NCBI RefSeq assembly: GCF_002836355.1
Contig: NZ_PJCA01000029.1
Coordinates: 62,001 to 126,000 of the forward strand
Reading direction: 5' to 3'
Source: Moritella sp. Urea-trap-13
GTDB taxonomy: Bacteria > Pseudomonadota > Gammaproteobacteria > Enterobacterales > Moritellaceae
Length of the DNA stretch: 64,000 bases
The notes under the pieces are model-generated. The model was not told where the DNA came from and did no database searches. It saw nothing but the letters and a program-made list of their open reading frames with translations. Shown piece by piece: positions 27,033-36,230 of this stretch. The translations under genes were made by a program, and so were the position numbers. How positions within the stretch are numbered: the first letter of the stretch is position 1; the number at the start of each line of letters is the position of its first letter.

Positions 27033-28457
27033 ATGAAAAAACGGAATTTTAAAAAACATAAATTAGCCATTACATTATTGGCTTTAAGTGCTTCGCCAAT
27101 GGCGATCTCAGCGCCTGACACAAATTTGACTCTTGTGTCTGGAAAAGAAGCCGCAACAGCCAGTAGTTATGCTTGGATATATACTGACAGTTATCGCTCA
27201 TACCCAGAAATGGCTGAATTTGCATTTGACAATATCGCCCACGAATACTCACAAGATCATGGATTAAATACCTATTGGCGTCCAAGCCAACAATCTAATG
27301 AATGGTTAATGCAGACACTTGCTAAACCAGAGATAGTGACAACATATTCTATTCAAGGGGAAAGTAATGAGATGTACCCTGAGAATTGGCAGCTACAGGG
27401 TAGCCAAGATGGACAATCGTGGATAACAATTGATGAACAACAGGATATGGAATTTGATTCTCGGGAGACTAAAACCTTTAATATTCCTGAAGATAGCCAA
27501 TCCGATTACAGCTATTACCGTTTCTACTTTCCTAATAACGTCAAACCCATTGCAATCACAGAAGTGAAGCTGATGTCTCAGGGTGATGATGTCGAATTAC
27601 CTAAAGATAGTAGGATCATGATTAATAAAAATGATGATTTTATTAACGTTCAATTAAGTGCAGACGAATATCACACTTGGAATAGCCAGGGAATTAATGG
27701 CAGTGATCATGCCAAAAACCTAACCAAAGAAATACTTTCTCAGTTCAACGATGACTTTGATTTTATCATGTACGTTATGAACAACGATACACGACCGCAA
27801 GGAATGCCATTTGGTGAGTTTTCTTTTGTGAAAAATGATACCAAAGGATTAGGTCTACATCAGTTCGACAGTAGTGAAGACTTTGGAGCACAAGGGACAC
27901 TGCAAGGTATATTCACACTTTATGGTTCAATGAATAAACAAAGTATTTTGAAGGCGATGCACCTTGATGCGTCTTTACATGAAATGTTTCATCGCTGGGG
28001 TAACTGGATAATTAAACAATCTTATTATTCTCATTGGGATAATGTGGAAGGTGTTCTGACAAACGAAAGTGAATTTGCGCCTATCGAACTCTACCTTATG
28101 GGGTTAATTAGCTCTCCAGATGGGCAAGATAAAGATGTTTGGGATCTAGATAGTGAAACCGTTTATAACATGTGGAAAGACAGCCCTGAATATGAAGAAA
28201 TAAAACCAGCGTTAGGCAATGCTCAAACTTCATATAGAGCCTTAGTCGTGCTGTTAACCAAGAAAGACAAACCTCTTGATGACGTGATGAGGGAAAAACT
28301 AAGTGCCAATATAGCCAACTTTGCCAGAACTGATGGTAAGCACAAGATTTACAATGGCGGCGCGTTTTCAAGTCGAAACTTTTGGCATGCAACAGGCGGT
28401 AGAGCAAACATTAATCTTGTTGATATAAAAGATGCCAGATTAAACAGAAAAGAGTAA
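27033..28457 (+). CDS. Secreted HExxH metalloprotease-like protein with discoidin-like domain
   Basis: A 474-aa exported protein with a signal peptide (HKLAITLLALSASPMAISA). Residues about 30-170 look like an F5/8 type C (discoidin) carbohydrate-binding domain: TSSYAWIYTDSY, TYWRPSQQSNEWL, ENWQLQGSQDGQSW and a terminal YYRFYF...ITEVKLM. The second half contains H316-E-M-F-H320 followed by RWGN, and downstream APIELYLMGL, a pattern of uncharacterised secreted zinc peptidases. A carbohydrate- or matrix-targeted protease is the inference. It converges on the giant lipoprotein gene. Confidence 0.7.
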   Translation: MKKRNFKKHKLAITLLALSASPMAISAPDTNLTLVSGKEAATASSYAWIYTDSYRSYPEMAEFAFDNIAHEYSQDHGLNTYWRPSQQSNEWLMQTLAKPEIVTTYSIQGESNEMYPENWQLQGSQDGQSWITIDEQQDMEFDSRETKTFNIPEDSQSDYSYYRFYFPNNVKPIAITEVKLMSQGDDVELPKDSRIMINKNDDFINVQLSADEYHTWNSQGINGSDHAKNLTKEILSQFNDDFDFIMYVMNNDTRPQGMPFGEFSFVKNDTKGLGLHQFDSSEDFGAQGTLQGIFTLYGSMNKQSILKAMHLDASLHEMFHRWGNWIIKQSYYSHWDNVEGVLTNESEFAPIELYLMGLISSPDGQDKDVWDLDSETVYNMWKDSPEYEEIKPALGNAQTSYRALVVLLTKKDKPLDDVMREKLSANIANFARTDGKHKIYNGGAFSSRNFWHATGGRANINLVDIKDARLNRKE

Positions 28458-28515
28458 CAGAAAAGAGCAATAAACAAGAGCCGTAAACCAAAGCTCTGTT
28501 CACTTTAATCAAAAA

Positions 28516-28560
28516 CCTCGGATTACGTTTGCCTGTAAATTCAGACAAACGTAAGCGAGG
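28516..28560. terminator. Strong convergent terminator hairpin
   Basis: CCTCGGATTACGTTTG (28516-28531) pairs with CAAACGTAAGCGAGG (28546-28560) apart from a small bulge. It lies between the stops of two converging genes (28457 plus strand and 28623 minus strand) and can serve both. Confidence 0.65.
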
Positions 28561-28622
28561 GGTATAGTCTAAATTTAGGATGCTCCGCACTATGCTAGAG
28601 ACTACACTTTAACCATTTATGG

Positions 28623-31600
28623 CTACTCTTTAGTAAGCTTCACGTCTACCAGATTCCACTCATGAATATTTGACTCCGGCTCTATTCCACCTGTACACGA
28701 GCTATTATTAGTCGAGACATAGCAGCCACCGTAAGACGTCGGCTTAAACTTACGGCTGGAATGACGATAGATCACAAATGGTGTCACGGCTTCCCAATCT
28801 CCAGGTTGAAGGTGATGATCATCGACAACAATAAATTTGAGGTAACGTTGAGTCACACCACCAGCATTAGAACAAGCCACATTATCTACCATCGCCACTG
28901 GTTTAGCAGTACCATTAGAAACACTATCTATATCATAGGTTGAACTGCAGCCATCAAAACGCTGTACATAAACTAATACTTGCTTCATATTTTCTATCGT
29001 TGCAGTTTCATCGACCGGTTTCATTTTGATCATCAAATTGCTTCCGATACCAAATTTTTGAAGCTGATTATCATTTGCCTTAACCGGAACAATGCCAGCA
29101 AAGCTGACCTTGGTTTCTTTCAGCGCTTTAAAAGTCTCTTGATTGAGACGGCTGGAAAAAAGCGTTCCAACTTTTCCAATGGTCAAATTTTGGTGCGAAG
29201 CATCTTTGCTAGGTGCTGTAACAATAATTTTTTGTAGCACTTTTTTAAGCGCCTCATAATTACCATTTCCAGTTTCAGTAATATGCACGCGAATCATATT
29301 CGGCATATCATAGTTAAGTAAAGTTAACTCACCTGTGTTTGAATCTATTTTAGCGAAATCATCTCTTAACCCAGGATCAATAGCAAAGACCCGAGTACCA
29401 ATTGCTGGTGTATTCAGTTCCAATCTGTATTTTTTCAGCGGTGTATATTCAATATTAACAATCGGAGTTGCAAGACCTGGATGAGGCGCTTTTTCCACCT
29501 TACCATGCACCGTCAGCTCTATTGACTTGTAGTTACGTGATGACGCCTTCACCTTCAGACTGTAATCACCACCATTTTTAATTTTAAGCTCGCCCGTGCT
29601 GCGGTTTACTAATTCGACCTTGTCATGGCCCGAAATTAACTCGAAAGTCATCTTCATCTCTTCAGCACTATTGCTGAATACTGGCGTGATAGATCTTCCC
29701 GATTCAAATACAGTTAGCGGATAGGCAACACTAAGTCGGTTTTCCGCTTGCCCTACAGTGACGTTGAAATAGGCCATACTTCCCACGTACTGTTCAGTGC
29801 CACTGTCGGTAACACTGATCGTAGTAGTGCCAGCATTGAGCACTGTCATCGAGCCACCACTCGTACTGACATCATCATTCATTTTAACCACGTCTGTCGC
29901 TGACTCAGGAGCCAATGCAAACGTCAGTTTACCGTGAGAACCAGAAATCGTCGGGGTTTGGATTGTCGGCAGAGTCGTATCGTAATTACTCGTAACATTA
30001 CCCGCTGCTTTAAGCGTTGAGCCCACTTTATTGACGATCACTGGCACGTCTACTGGCTTAGACTGCTTATAGTTGGCACTCGCGTCACTATAAAGAGAAA
30101 GAGTTGTCGAACCAGCCTTAAACAAATTAATGCACTTTAATTTTTCATTATATTTCGCAATGCTCTCATCACTATTGGCCATTGTCACAAGATGACCTTT
30201 GTTACCTTGCACATAAAGGCTAATAGAGAAACAGCCCGCGGCATAGTCGGTAGTCAGCCCTGCAACCTTCATTGCCGGATGATCACCAGGAGCAATATCC
30301 AAAACCAGTGATTCGGGGTCAGACTCAAGATAAAAATCGTCACCGAGATCCTTGACTGTCAACTTTATTTTTCCAGCCTTTTTAACTTCAACAAGCTGAC
30401 CAGAAATAACAACCGCAGAAGAATTACTGGTAATAACCAGTTTTCCTTTCTGCCCCTCAATTTCAGGCGTGATGACTAAATCGTCGGCATAGCTGCGTTT
30501 AATCTTGTTATCAGATTTAAGACCGGGATGCGGCGCCTTGGTAACGGTATAATGAAAATCATTCAATGACGACGGATAGTTTGAGTTACTGCTGTCAATC
30601 ACTCTGATGTTAGCTGTACCAACACCAATGATCTGCGGATAACCCGATATTTCATTGATCTTGATAACATTGTTGCCGTCCTCAATTTCATAGCGTGGAT
30701 GACCAACCACATTGCTCACATTCGGTTGGATTATTTTTCTATCTAAATAGGTAAAGATCTGATTTTCAACACTTATAGTCTGGCGGTGACCCTGCGAAAT
30801 ATCAACTCTGAAATACACCGTTTTAGAATTTTCATTGTAGCGATCATCATAAGTTACCGTAACCTCAACAACTGTATGTCCCACTTTTTTGACCGTCATC
30901 AAACCGTTCTGGCTATCAATATCAATCACGTCTTGATCGATATTGCCGTCGGAATAAATCTTATAATTATATTTAGTGCCGTCATCCCCGCTCAAGCATT
31001 GCGGCGACAAGGTCAACCCTTGTGAATATACAATATCGGTAAAGTTGGTACATTCAACAATACCCGGAGTGAGCGCTTTAATGAAAACTGGAATATTGAT
31101 ACTCGCAGGGGCATATTTGTCATTCCCCGCGTCTTCAATGATAACAGTAGCGTGTCCTACATGATGGGGTTCAAGTTCACCACTTTCGGCATTGATAGCG
31201 AGAAGGCTTAGGCTGTCATCTGCAAGCCTGTAACTCACCGCTCCCTTGTTATTTTCTGCATTAACGACTCCGATACTGTCGACTGAGATATATTGAGGCT
31301 GCGCACTTAGTGCGTAGTTAATGCCCTTGTCAATTGTAACTGTAAAGGTGGTGATCGAATCCTCATATACCGTACTAGTATCTGTCACTTCAATCGTGAG
31401 TGTACCTGGACTGGATACCGAAATTTTACCATTTTGAGGATCGATGTACGCAATATGTTCTGGGATACTATCAATCAAGCGGTAAGTTGGAGTGCCCATG
31501 ATATTGTCAACCCATGGGTTGATAAACAACTGCTCAGTATAGTTACTTGTAATGTCTTCAACTTCTAGAGCACGGCGTTGAGTCTTATCTGATGGGGTGC

Positions 31601-31712
31601 TTTTATTACCACCATCATCACTACCGCTGCTACCGCAACCAGATAGTGACAGAGTTCCAGCAGCAAGCATTGTGCCAACAAGTATAATTGTTAATCTTCG
31701 TATTGTTATCAT
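28623..31712 (-). CDS. Giant lipoprotein with tandem Ig-like/cadherin-like modules
   Basis: A 1029-aa lipoprotein, with signal sequence and lipobox LSLSG-Cys26 followed by a Gly/Ser/Asp linker. From about residue 50 to 850 there are eight or nine diverged modules of roughly 85-95 residues with a recurring pattern: an early Y in TSNY or QPQY, a central G-x-L-x(4-6)-G strand and a closing G-T-x-x-I-x-V-x-D-x-G strand. This is typical of bacterial Ig-like folds (for example GTLTIEVTDTS, GTTTISVTDSG). The last 180 residues form a different, Cys-containing domain (CSSTYDIDS, GCYVSTNNSSCTGG). ATG 31712, with GGGA upstream, is preferred to 31748. It is probably a surface or periplasmic adhesin; function unknown. 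Confidence 0.75.
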   Translation of the reverse strand: MITIRRLTIILVGTMLAAGTLSLSGCGSSGSDDGGNKSTPSDKTQRRALEVEDITSNYTEQLFINPWVDNIMGTPTYRLIDSIPEHIAYIDPQNGKISVSSPGTLTIEVTDTSTVYEDSITTFTVTIDKGINYALSAQPQYISVDSIGVVNAENNKGAVSYRLADDSLSLLAINAESGELEPHHVGHATVIIEDAGNDKYAPASINIPVFIKALTPGIVECTNFTDIVYSQGLTLSPQCLSGDDGTKYNYKIYSDGNIDQDVIDIDSQNGLMTVKKVGHTVVEVTVTYDDRYNENSKTVYFRVDISQGHRQTISVENQIFTYLDRKIIQPNVSNVVGHPRYEIEDGNNVIKINEISGYPQIIGVGTANIRVIDSSNSNYPSSLNDFHYTVTKAPHPGLKSDNKIKRSYADDLVITPEIEGQKGKLVITSNSSAVVISGQLVEVKKAGKIKLTVKDLGDDFYLESDPESLVLDIAPGDHPAMKVAGLTTDYAAGCFSISLYVQGNKGHLVTMANSDESIAKYNEKLKCINLFKAGSTTLSLYSDASANYKQSKPVDVPVIVNKVGSTLKAAGNVTSNYDTTLPTIQTPTISGSHGKLTFALAPESATDVVKMNDDVSTSGGSMTVLNAGTTTISVTDSGTEQYVGSMAYFNVTVGQAENRLSVAYPLTVFESGRSITPVFSNSAEEMKMTFELISGHDKVELVNRSTGELKIKNGGDYSLKVKASSRNYKSIELTVHGKVEKAPHPGLATPIVNIEYTPLKKYRLELNTPAIGTRVFAIDPGLRDDFAKIDSNTGELTLLNYDMPNMIRVHITETGNGNYEALKKVLQKIIVTAPSKDASHQNLTIGKVGTLFSSRLNQETFKALKETKVSFAGIVPVKANDNQLQKFGIGSNLMIKMKPVDETATIENMKQVLVYVQRFDGCSSTYDIDSVSNGTAKPVAMVDNVACSNAGGVTQRYLKFIVVDDHHLQPGDWEAVTPFVIYRHSSRKFKPTSYGGCYVSTNNSSCTGGIEPESNIHEWNLVDVKLTKE

Positions 31713-31901
31713 GTACAGATCCCAGTTACAGCTCTCCATGCTAGACATTTTTTAATTTATAATATTTTATTTATCTTGGCGATTCTAGAACTTTTACTCT
31801 AAAAATGCAACAGTGTGTCTTAAATATATAAATTAAGGATCTATTTAACTGGCAATTGTGGGATTGGTGTAATACGGAACGATAACTACAGAGGGAATAA
31901 T

Positions 31902-31935
31902 CAGCCGATTGCAGAAACTAAGTTGCAATCGGCTG
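31902..31935 (-). terminator. 12-bp perfect inverted repeat downstream of M50 gene
   Basis: CAGCCGATTGCA (31902-31913) and TGCAATCGGCTG (31924-31935) form a 12-bp stem with a 10-nt loop. Read on the minus strand it lies 49 bp past the M50 protease stop and is followed by ATTATTCC. It is probably a terminator, though the U tract is poor. Confidence 0.55.
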
Positions 31936-31983
31936 GTAATAGTACTGATACTGATAATAATACAGCTAATCGTTAGCTAGTAA

Positions 31984-33093
31984 CTAGCTTTGTAATATCA
32001 TCAATGGCATAGCAAGTAATTCATCGCCCATACCAGCAAAGTACCAAATAACGCCAATAAGAGCGCCAACTGTAGTCATATACCAGATAGCAGAAAACAC
32101 TTGTCCGTATTTATCCAGCGGCAATAAATGGCTTTGATGACGGTTACGCCATTCAAATATGATCTCGACACTACCGATTAATAGCATGAAACCAAGCAGC
32201 GCTAGTCCTAAGCTATAACTGATAAATATCCCTGCTACTGCACCAGCGATACAAGCCACCAGCCCAACGATACTGTTCATCGAAAAGCTAATACTTTTAA
32301 GGATGTGACCACCATCTAGCGGTAAAATCGGTAACAAGTTAAAGAGATTCAGCAAGGCGTTAAAGCTAGCTAGTCCAGCAAAGAATATCTCCCCTGTTGC
32401 CCAGTAAGCTATAAGTGATAGCAACGACATGAGCAAGCCAAAGGTCGGGCCCATAATCGAGATCACGACATCTTGCCAGCGAGTATTAATCTTGTCATCG
32501 CCTAATGCTAAACCGCCCATAAACGGGATCAGGTAAATACCCTTGGTCTTCATGCCAAAGTATTTCATCGCTTTAACATGACCGTACTCATGAAATACTA
32601 AGCAAGCGATTAAGGCCAGTGCGAATTCCCATGAAAATAACCATGAATAAGCCGCTAGACTCGCGCCCGCTAATACAACCTTGATAACCTTGGCACTTTT
32701 TAATAATTTAAGTGCCAACGAGCCCAAGCCAATTAAGCTAAATTTTTTCTGTACGGCAACCGGATGTTGCGGGGTTTGTCGTTCAATATCTTTGGTGTCG
32801 CGCTGACCTTCGTTAATAAGCTGTTCGTTCACATACAGCGCATAATCGATTTTGAAGGGTTGCCAGAGCAGATCTGTGGTGAGCTTGACGATAATGTTAG
32901 CAGCTGGCTGCGAGTCTAGAGCCTCATTGCTATGTTGCATGAGTTCAAATTCGTGCGTTTTACTGCCCTCGTTATCACTAGACGCGTTGATTACTGAAAC
33001 GAGTTTGTCGCCCCAAAATACTTGTTGCCAGCCCGCTAACGAGCCTTCTAGCCGTAGCGATTTGCCAAGGCAGTCAATGTTTAATAATTCCAA
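31984..33093 (-). CDS. M50-family intramembrane (site-2-type) metalloprotease
   Basis: An integral membrane zinc protease. After a soluble N-terminal beta-rich domain (residues 1 to about 100, containing WQQVFWGDKLVS), hydrophobic helices carry H168-E-Y-G-H172 and the third zinc ligand in PILPLD260GGH, the S2P/SpoIVFB/RseP hallmark. No PDZ domain is visible. The last helices (LALLGFMLLIGSVEIIFEW) complete the membrane core. The N-terminal domain may sense or recruit substrate. The substrate is unknown and no anti-sigma factor lies nearby. Confidence 0.85.
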   Translation of the reverse strand: MELLNIDCLGKSLRLEGSLAGWQQVFWGDKLVSVINASSDNEGSKTHEFELMQHSNEALDSQPAANIIVKLTTDLLWQPFKIDYALYVNEQLINEGQRDTKDIERQTPQHPVAVQKKFSLIGLGSLALKLLKSAKVIKVVLAGASLAAYSWLFSWEFALALIACLVFHEYGHVKAMKYFGMKTKGIYLIPFMGGLALGDDKINTRWQDVVISIMGPTFGLLMSLLSLIAYWATGEIFFAGLASFNALLNLFNLLPILPLDGGHILKSISFSMNSIVGLVACIAGAVAGIFISYSLGLALLGFMLLIGSVEIIFEWRNRHQSHLLPLDKYGQVFSAIWYMTTVGALIGVIWYFAGMGDELLAMPLMILQS

Positions 33094-33286
33094 GTTAAGC
33101 CTTTGTATTTATGCGGCGGTAAGGCCGAGTAAATAGAATTTAAATTACTGCCGTGACAGTATGTTTGTCGATGGCAGAGTATAACAAAAAGTTTAGCAAA
33201 GGCATTAGCAAAAATAAAAAACCGATAACAGTACCCTAAATTTACCGTAAGCGAAGCATCACTGACTAACAGAAACCTGGAAACGG

Positions 33287-33724
33287 CTAGTACACATTAA
33301 CAACTTCATCATAAATCCAATTAAAGTTAATAATAATCAACTCGTAACCCATTCCACATGCATGCTCTACAGCCATTTTCATGTCTTGAAGTTCGCTTTC
33401 AAATACACCATCAAAAAGTTCTTCATCGTCATCAATATCGTTTTCAGAAAATAAATAACATCGTTCGATACTACCCGTTAGTTTGTAAGTATTATCTTTT
33501 CGCCTTCTTTTAGCGCTTTCAAAGTAGATATCAATACTGATAGAAGAGAAGTCCTCTTCAATTGCAAATATCAAGTTATCAAAAGCATCTGTAATTAATC
33601 CTCCTGATTCTTGTATTTCAACATCAGAAAAATGATATTTTAGTTGGAGTTCAAAAGAAGCTGAAATATTGACGGAACAATTTTTGGGTGTCGCTTGTTT
33701 TGTGTTTTCAATTATATTTTTCAT
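33287..33724 (-). CDS. Hypothetical acidic protein
   Basis: A 145-aa soluble protein with acidic stretches (SENDIDDDEELFDGVFESE), no signal peptide and no motif I recognise. It is AT-rich, like the HNH gene 190 bp upstream on the same strand. Its size and acidity would fit an immunity-type partner or a phage or island orphan, but nothing in the sequence proves that. Confidence 0.55.
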   Translation of the reverse strand: MKNIIENTKQATPKNCSVNISASFELQLKYHFSDVEIQESGGLITDAFDNLIFAIEEDFSSISIDIYFESAKRRRKDNTYKLTGSIERCYLFSENDIDDDEELFDGVFESELQDMKMAVEHACGMGYELIIINFNWIYDEVVNVY

Positions 33725-33913
33725 AACTTGCCCTATTAACTAGATGAATAGTTATATTAACTTTCTAGCTCGAGAGTAAATTAGCTATACAAATTCACTT
33801 AGTCATGAAAGCACAGCTAAACAACAGTACTTACATTTCAATCACTTAAAGAATAAAACCATTTAAACTTGAGGTTCACATATACTATAAGCAATTGAAA
33901 ATAAAGAGTCTAT

Positions 33914-35071
33914 TTACTCTTTCGCTATTTTAGATTCAATATAATCAAAGATATTATTATGAAATATAAGATGAGATATTCGCTCTTCGGTCAAATATTC
34001 TTTTGACACTATTTTCTTGTCACCCTTACATAGCCCTAGATTTCCTAATTGTTCTTGACTAAATTTACTACTGTATTTAAGGCTGCCATCAGGTAATACA
34101 GTCATCAAAAACACATCAAACAATGAGTCATAAGCAGCTGTTAAAATTAACCCATTATTAGGATTAAGGCGAAACGCATTCAACATTTCTTCTGGAATTT
34201 CATTTTTAATTTCTTTAAATTCATTAGTAATTCCAGATTCAGCTATAAAGTCAGATTTAGGACTCCAAGGTATTATATGTGATGCTATTAATGATTCTTT
34301 TGGTACATTTCCAGATATCATGCACCTCTCTTTGCTTTCATTTAGCAATGCAGTTCTAAACGCCCCCTGCCCAATACGATGTAATTGTTCAGTTTTCCCT
34401 CTTGATGTAGTGGGAGTACTTGATGATATTACTTGGTTACTTTTACCTTCAATATCATTTATTTTTAAAGTCGTTTTGTCATTCAACCAAAGAGATAAAA
34501 TAGAATGCTGAATTTCAAATAATGGCTTATGCTCGATTAATTTTTGAAACGATTCTTTTAAATTCTTTATAGGTGTATCGTTTAAATTTATTTTCATGCC
34601 TAAATAATGAAATAAATGCCCATGATTCTTACTTGGATGTTTATCAAAAAACCATTGATTAAATTTAGTATCACTTCTCTTTAATTTATTGACCGTATGA
34701 CCCTTAATTATAATGTCTATAAAAGGAGCATTCATTGCTTCAACTAGATTGATGTCATCTAATCCCGATTTAAACATGATAATTATGCCGACGTGATTGC
34801 TATCAATGACACCAAACTCAATTCGACCTGTTTTTTGTGCAACCTCATCTTTCTTACCTTCCCTAGATTCAATAGAAAGTACAATATTCTTGTTTTCCTC
34901 CTTAATTATATCTCTAATAATCATACGGTCATTAGCTATGGCATCAATACATTGACTAATGAATACGTCAGCATCCTCTTTTTTACTATCATCAAATTTA
35001 TTTACAAAATTCTCGATAATCATTTTAGTTCTGCGATCAAAATCGAAGTTTTTCTCTTTCTTTAAATTCAT
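33914..35071 (-). CDS. HNH endonuclease (HNH_2 type)
   Basis: The C-terminal third (about 230-350) is an HNH_2 nuclease domain: RCMISGNVPKESLIASHIIPWSP supplies the first His, and the NPNNGLILTAAYDSLFD block supplies Asn and the metal-binding His-like element. In this family the fold often sits in restriction or lone defence nucleases. Residues 1-225 are an unrecognised N-terminal domain, probably for target recognition. The gene is AT-rich against its neighbours, which suggests transfer. No methyltransferase is adjacent, so a classical restriction-modification pair is not supported. Confidence 0.8.
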   Translation of the reverse strand: MNLKKEKNFDFDRRTKMIIENFVNKFDDSKKEDADVFISQCIDAIANDRMIIRDIIKEENKNIVLSIESREGKKDEVAQKTGRIEFGVIDSNHVGIIIMFKSGLDDINLVEAMNAPFIDIIIKGHTVNKLKRSDTKFNQWFFDKHPSKNHGHLFHYLGMKINLNDTPIKNLKESFQKLIEHKPLFEIQHSILSLWLNDKTTLKINDIEGKSNQVISSSTPTTSRGKTEQLHRIGQGAFRTALLNESKERCMISGNVPKESLIASHIIPWSPKSDFIAESGITNEFKEIKNEIPEEMLNAFRLNPNNGLILTAAYDSLFDVFLMTVLPDGSLKYSSKFSQEQLGNLGLCKGDKKIVSKEYLTEERISHLIFHNNIFDYIESKIAKE

Positions 35072-35479
35072 GCTACATCATCCTTAAAGTTCTGAATCAG
35101 TCCCACTTAATGGGATTTCACAGTGACTAATAAATTGTCCATCAGTTCGTTACATCATATCTAAATTAATTATAACCGATTGAATAATTAACTTATTATT
35201 ATTTATAATGCTAGATCGTATTATTGATAAATACTTACGCCAAGCACAACAGTTCAGCGTATTTATCGAATGGGATAACAACACTTCGAATCTGGCAGAT
35301 ACGACTATAAGATAAGGACTAGCTAACAACCAAGCAATGACCAATACGGTCTATGCCAGTGTTTATATACGAACGATAAAAGTTGGCGGATAAAAGCTTT
35401 AATGGGAGTTATAAATAGGCGGGGATAAACTTGGCACCTTTAACGGCTAGCTATAACTAGCCATTAAAGACGCACTGCA
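35072..35479. other. Intergenic region between HNH and DsbA-like genes
   Basis: No gene seen. A hairpin at 35441-35468 (AACGGCTAG pairing with CTAGCCATT, one mismatch) sits 11 bp beyond the DsbA-like stop and may terminate that minus-strand gene. Confidence 0.45.
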
Positions 35480-36148
35480 TTACTTACCTTGTATTTCTTG
35501 GGTAATTTCCGTTAATACCTGCTTGAATGTATCTGCAGTTTGGCCACCAGCAATAGAATACTGATTATTAATAATGAAAGTCGGCACCGAACTAATGCCC
35601 CTGTCCATACTCAGCTTTTGTTCTGCACGTACTTGCGCAGCATACTCATCAGAGTCGAGGATGTTTTTAGCTACTACAACATCAAGACCAACTGAATCAA
35701 CGACCTTAATAAGCGTTGCATCATCACTCAAAGATACATTGTCAGTAAAGTGCGCGCTAAACAAGGCCATTTGTAATGCATGTTGCTTGCCTTGCTCGTT
35801 AGCCCACGCTAATAATCGGTGTAAATCAAAGCTGTTGATCATGCGCATATTGGGATTAAAGTTAAAATCAAAACCAACATCTTTACCGCGTTGACTGATC
35901 ATCTCTCTGTTCTGCGCACTTTGCTGTTCGTTGATACCGTACTTCTCAACCAAGTGCTCTTGCATGTCTTGACCTGTACTCGGCATCTGCGGATTCAGTT
36001 CAAACGGTAGCCAGTTGATTGTCGCTTCAATGCCCGGCGCAAGTTGTGCCAGCGCAGACTCTAAGCCTTTGTATCCAACGATGCACCAAGGGCACATCAC
36101 GTCTGACACAATATCGATTTGTAATTGACTCATGTTAAATTGACTCAT
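35480..36148 (-). CDS. DsbA-family (FrnE-like) oxidoreductase
   Basis: A cytoplasmic thioredoxin-fold protein of the 2-hydroxychromene-2-carboxylate isomerase/FrnE type, with QIDIVSDVMCPWCIVGYKGLE carrying a C-x-x-C redox pair. It also has LPFELNPQMP, an all-helical insertion and the cis-Pro strand GISSVPTFIINNQYSIAGGQ. There is no signal peptide. The start is ambiguous: a 15-bp tandem duplication gives two equivalent ATGs (36148 and 36133) encoding MSQFN-MSQLQ. The oxidoreductase gene next door (36231-37229) is 82 bp upstream on the same strand and may be co-transcribed. Confidence 0.88.
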   Translation of the reverse strand: MSQFNMSQLQIDIVSDVMCPWCIVGYKGLESALAQLAPGIEATINWLPFELNPQMPSTGQDMQEHLVEKYGINEQQSAQNREMISQRGKDVGFDFNFNPNMRMINSFDLHRLLAWANEQGKQHALQMALFSAHFTDNVSLSDDATLIKVVDSVGLDVVVAKNILDSDEYAAQVRAEQKLSMDRGISSVPTFIINNQYSIAGGQTADTFKQVLTEITQEIQGK

Positions 36149-36153
36149 GTTAA
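36124..36153. repeat. 15-bp tandem duplication over a start codon
   Basis: Two perfect head-to-tail copies (36124-36138, 36139-36153) each contain the complement of ATGAGTCAATT, doubling the start codon and first residues of the DsbA-like gene. Confidence 0.9.
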
Positions 36154-36230
36154 ATTTAATCCCGTTTAATAAAACAAAAAGTAAGTGACGATTAGCCACT
36201 TACTTCATAAAACAGTCACTACATTGGTAA

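Noticed and set aside
33914-35071. Restriction-modification system
   Set aside because: No DNA methyltransferase motif (such as DPPY or PCQ) in the neighbouring genes.
35150-35344. 64-codon minus-strand frame between HNH and DsbA-like genes
   Set aside because: No ribosome-binding site and no protein-like character.
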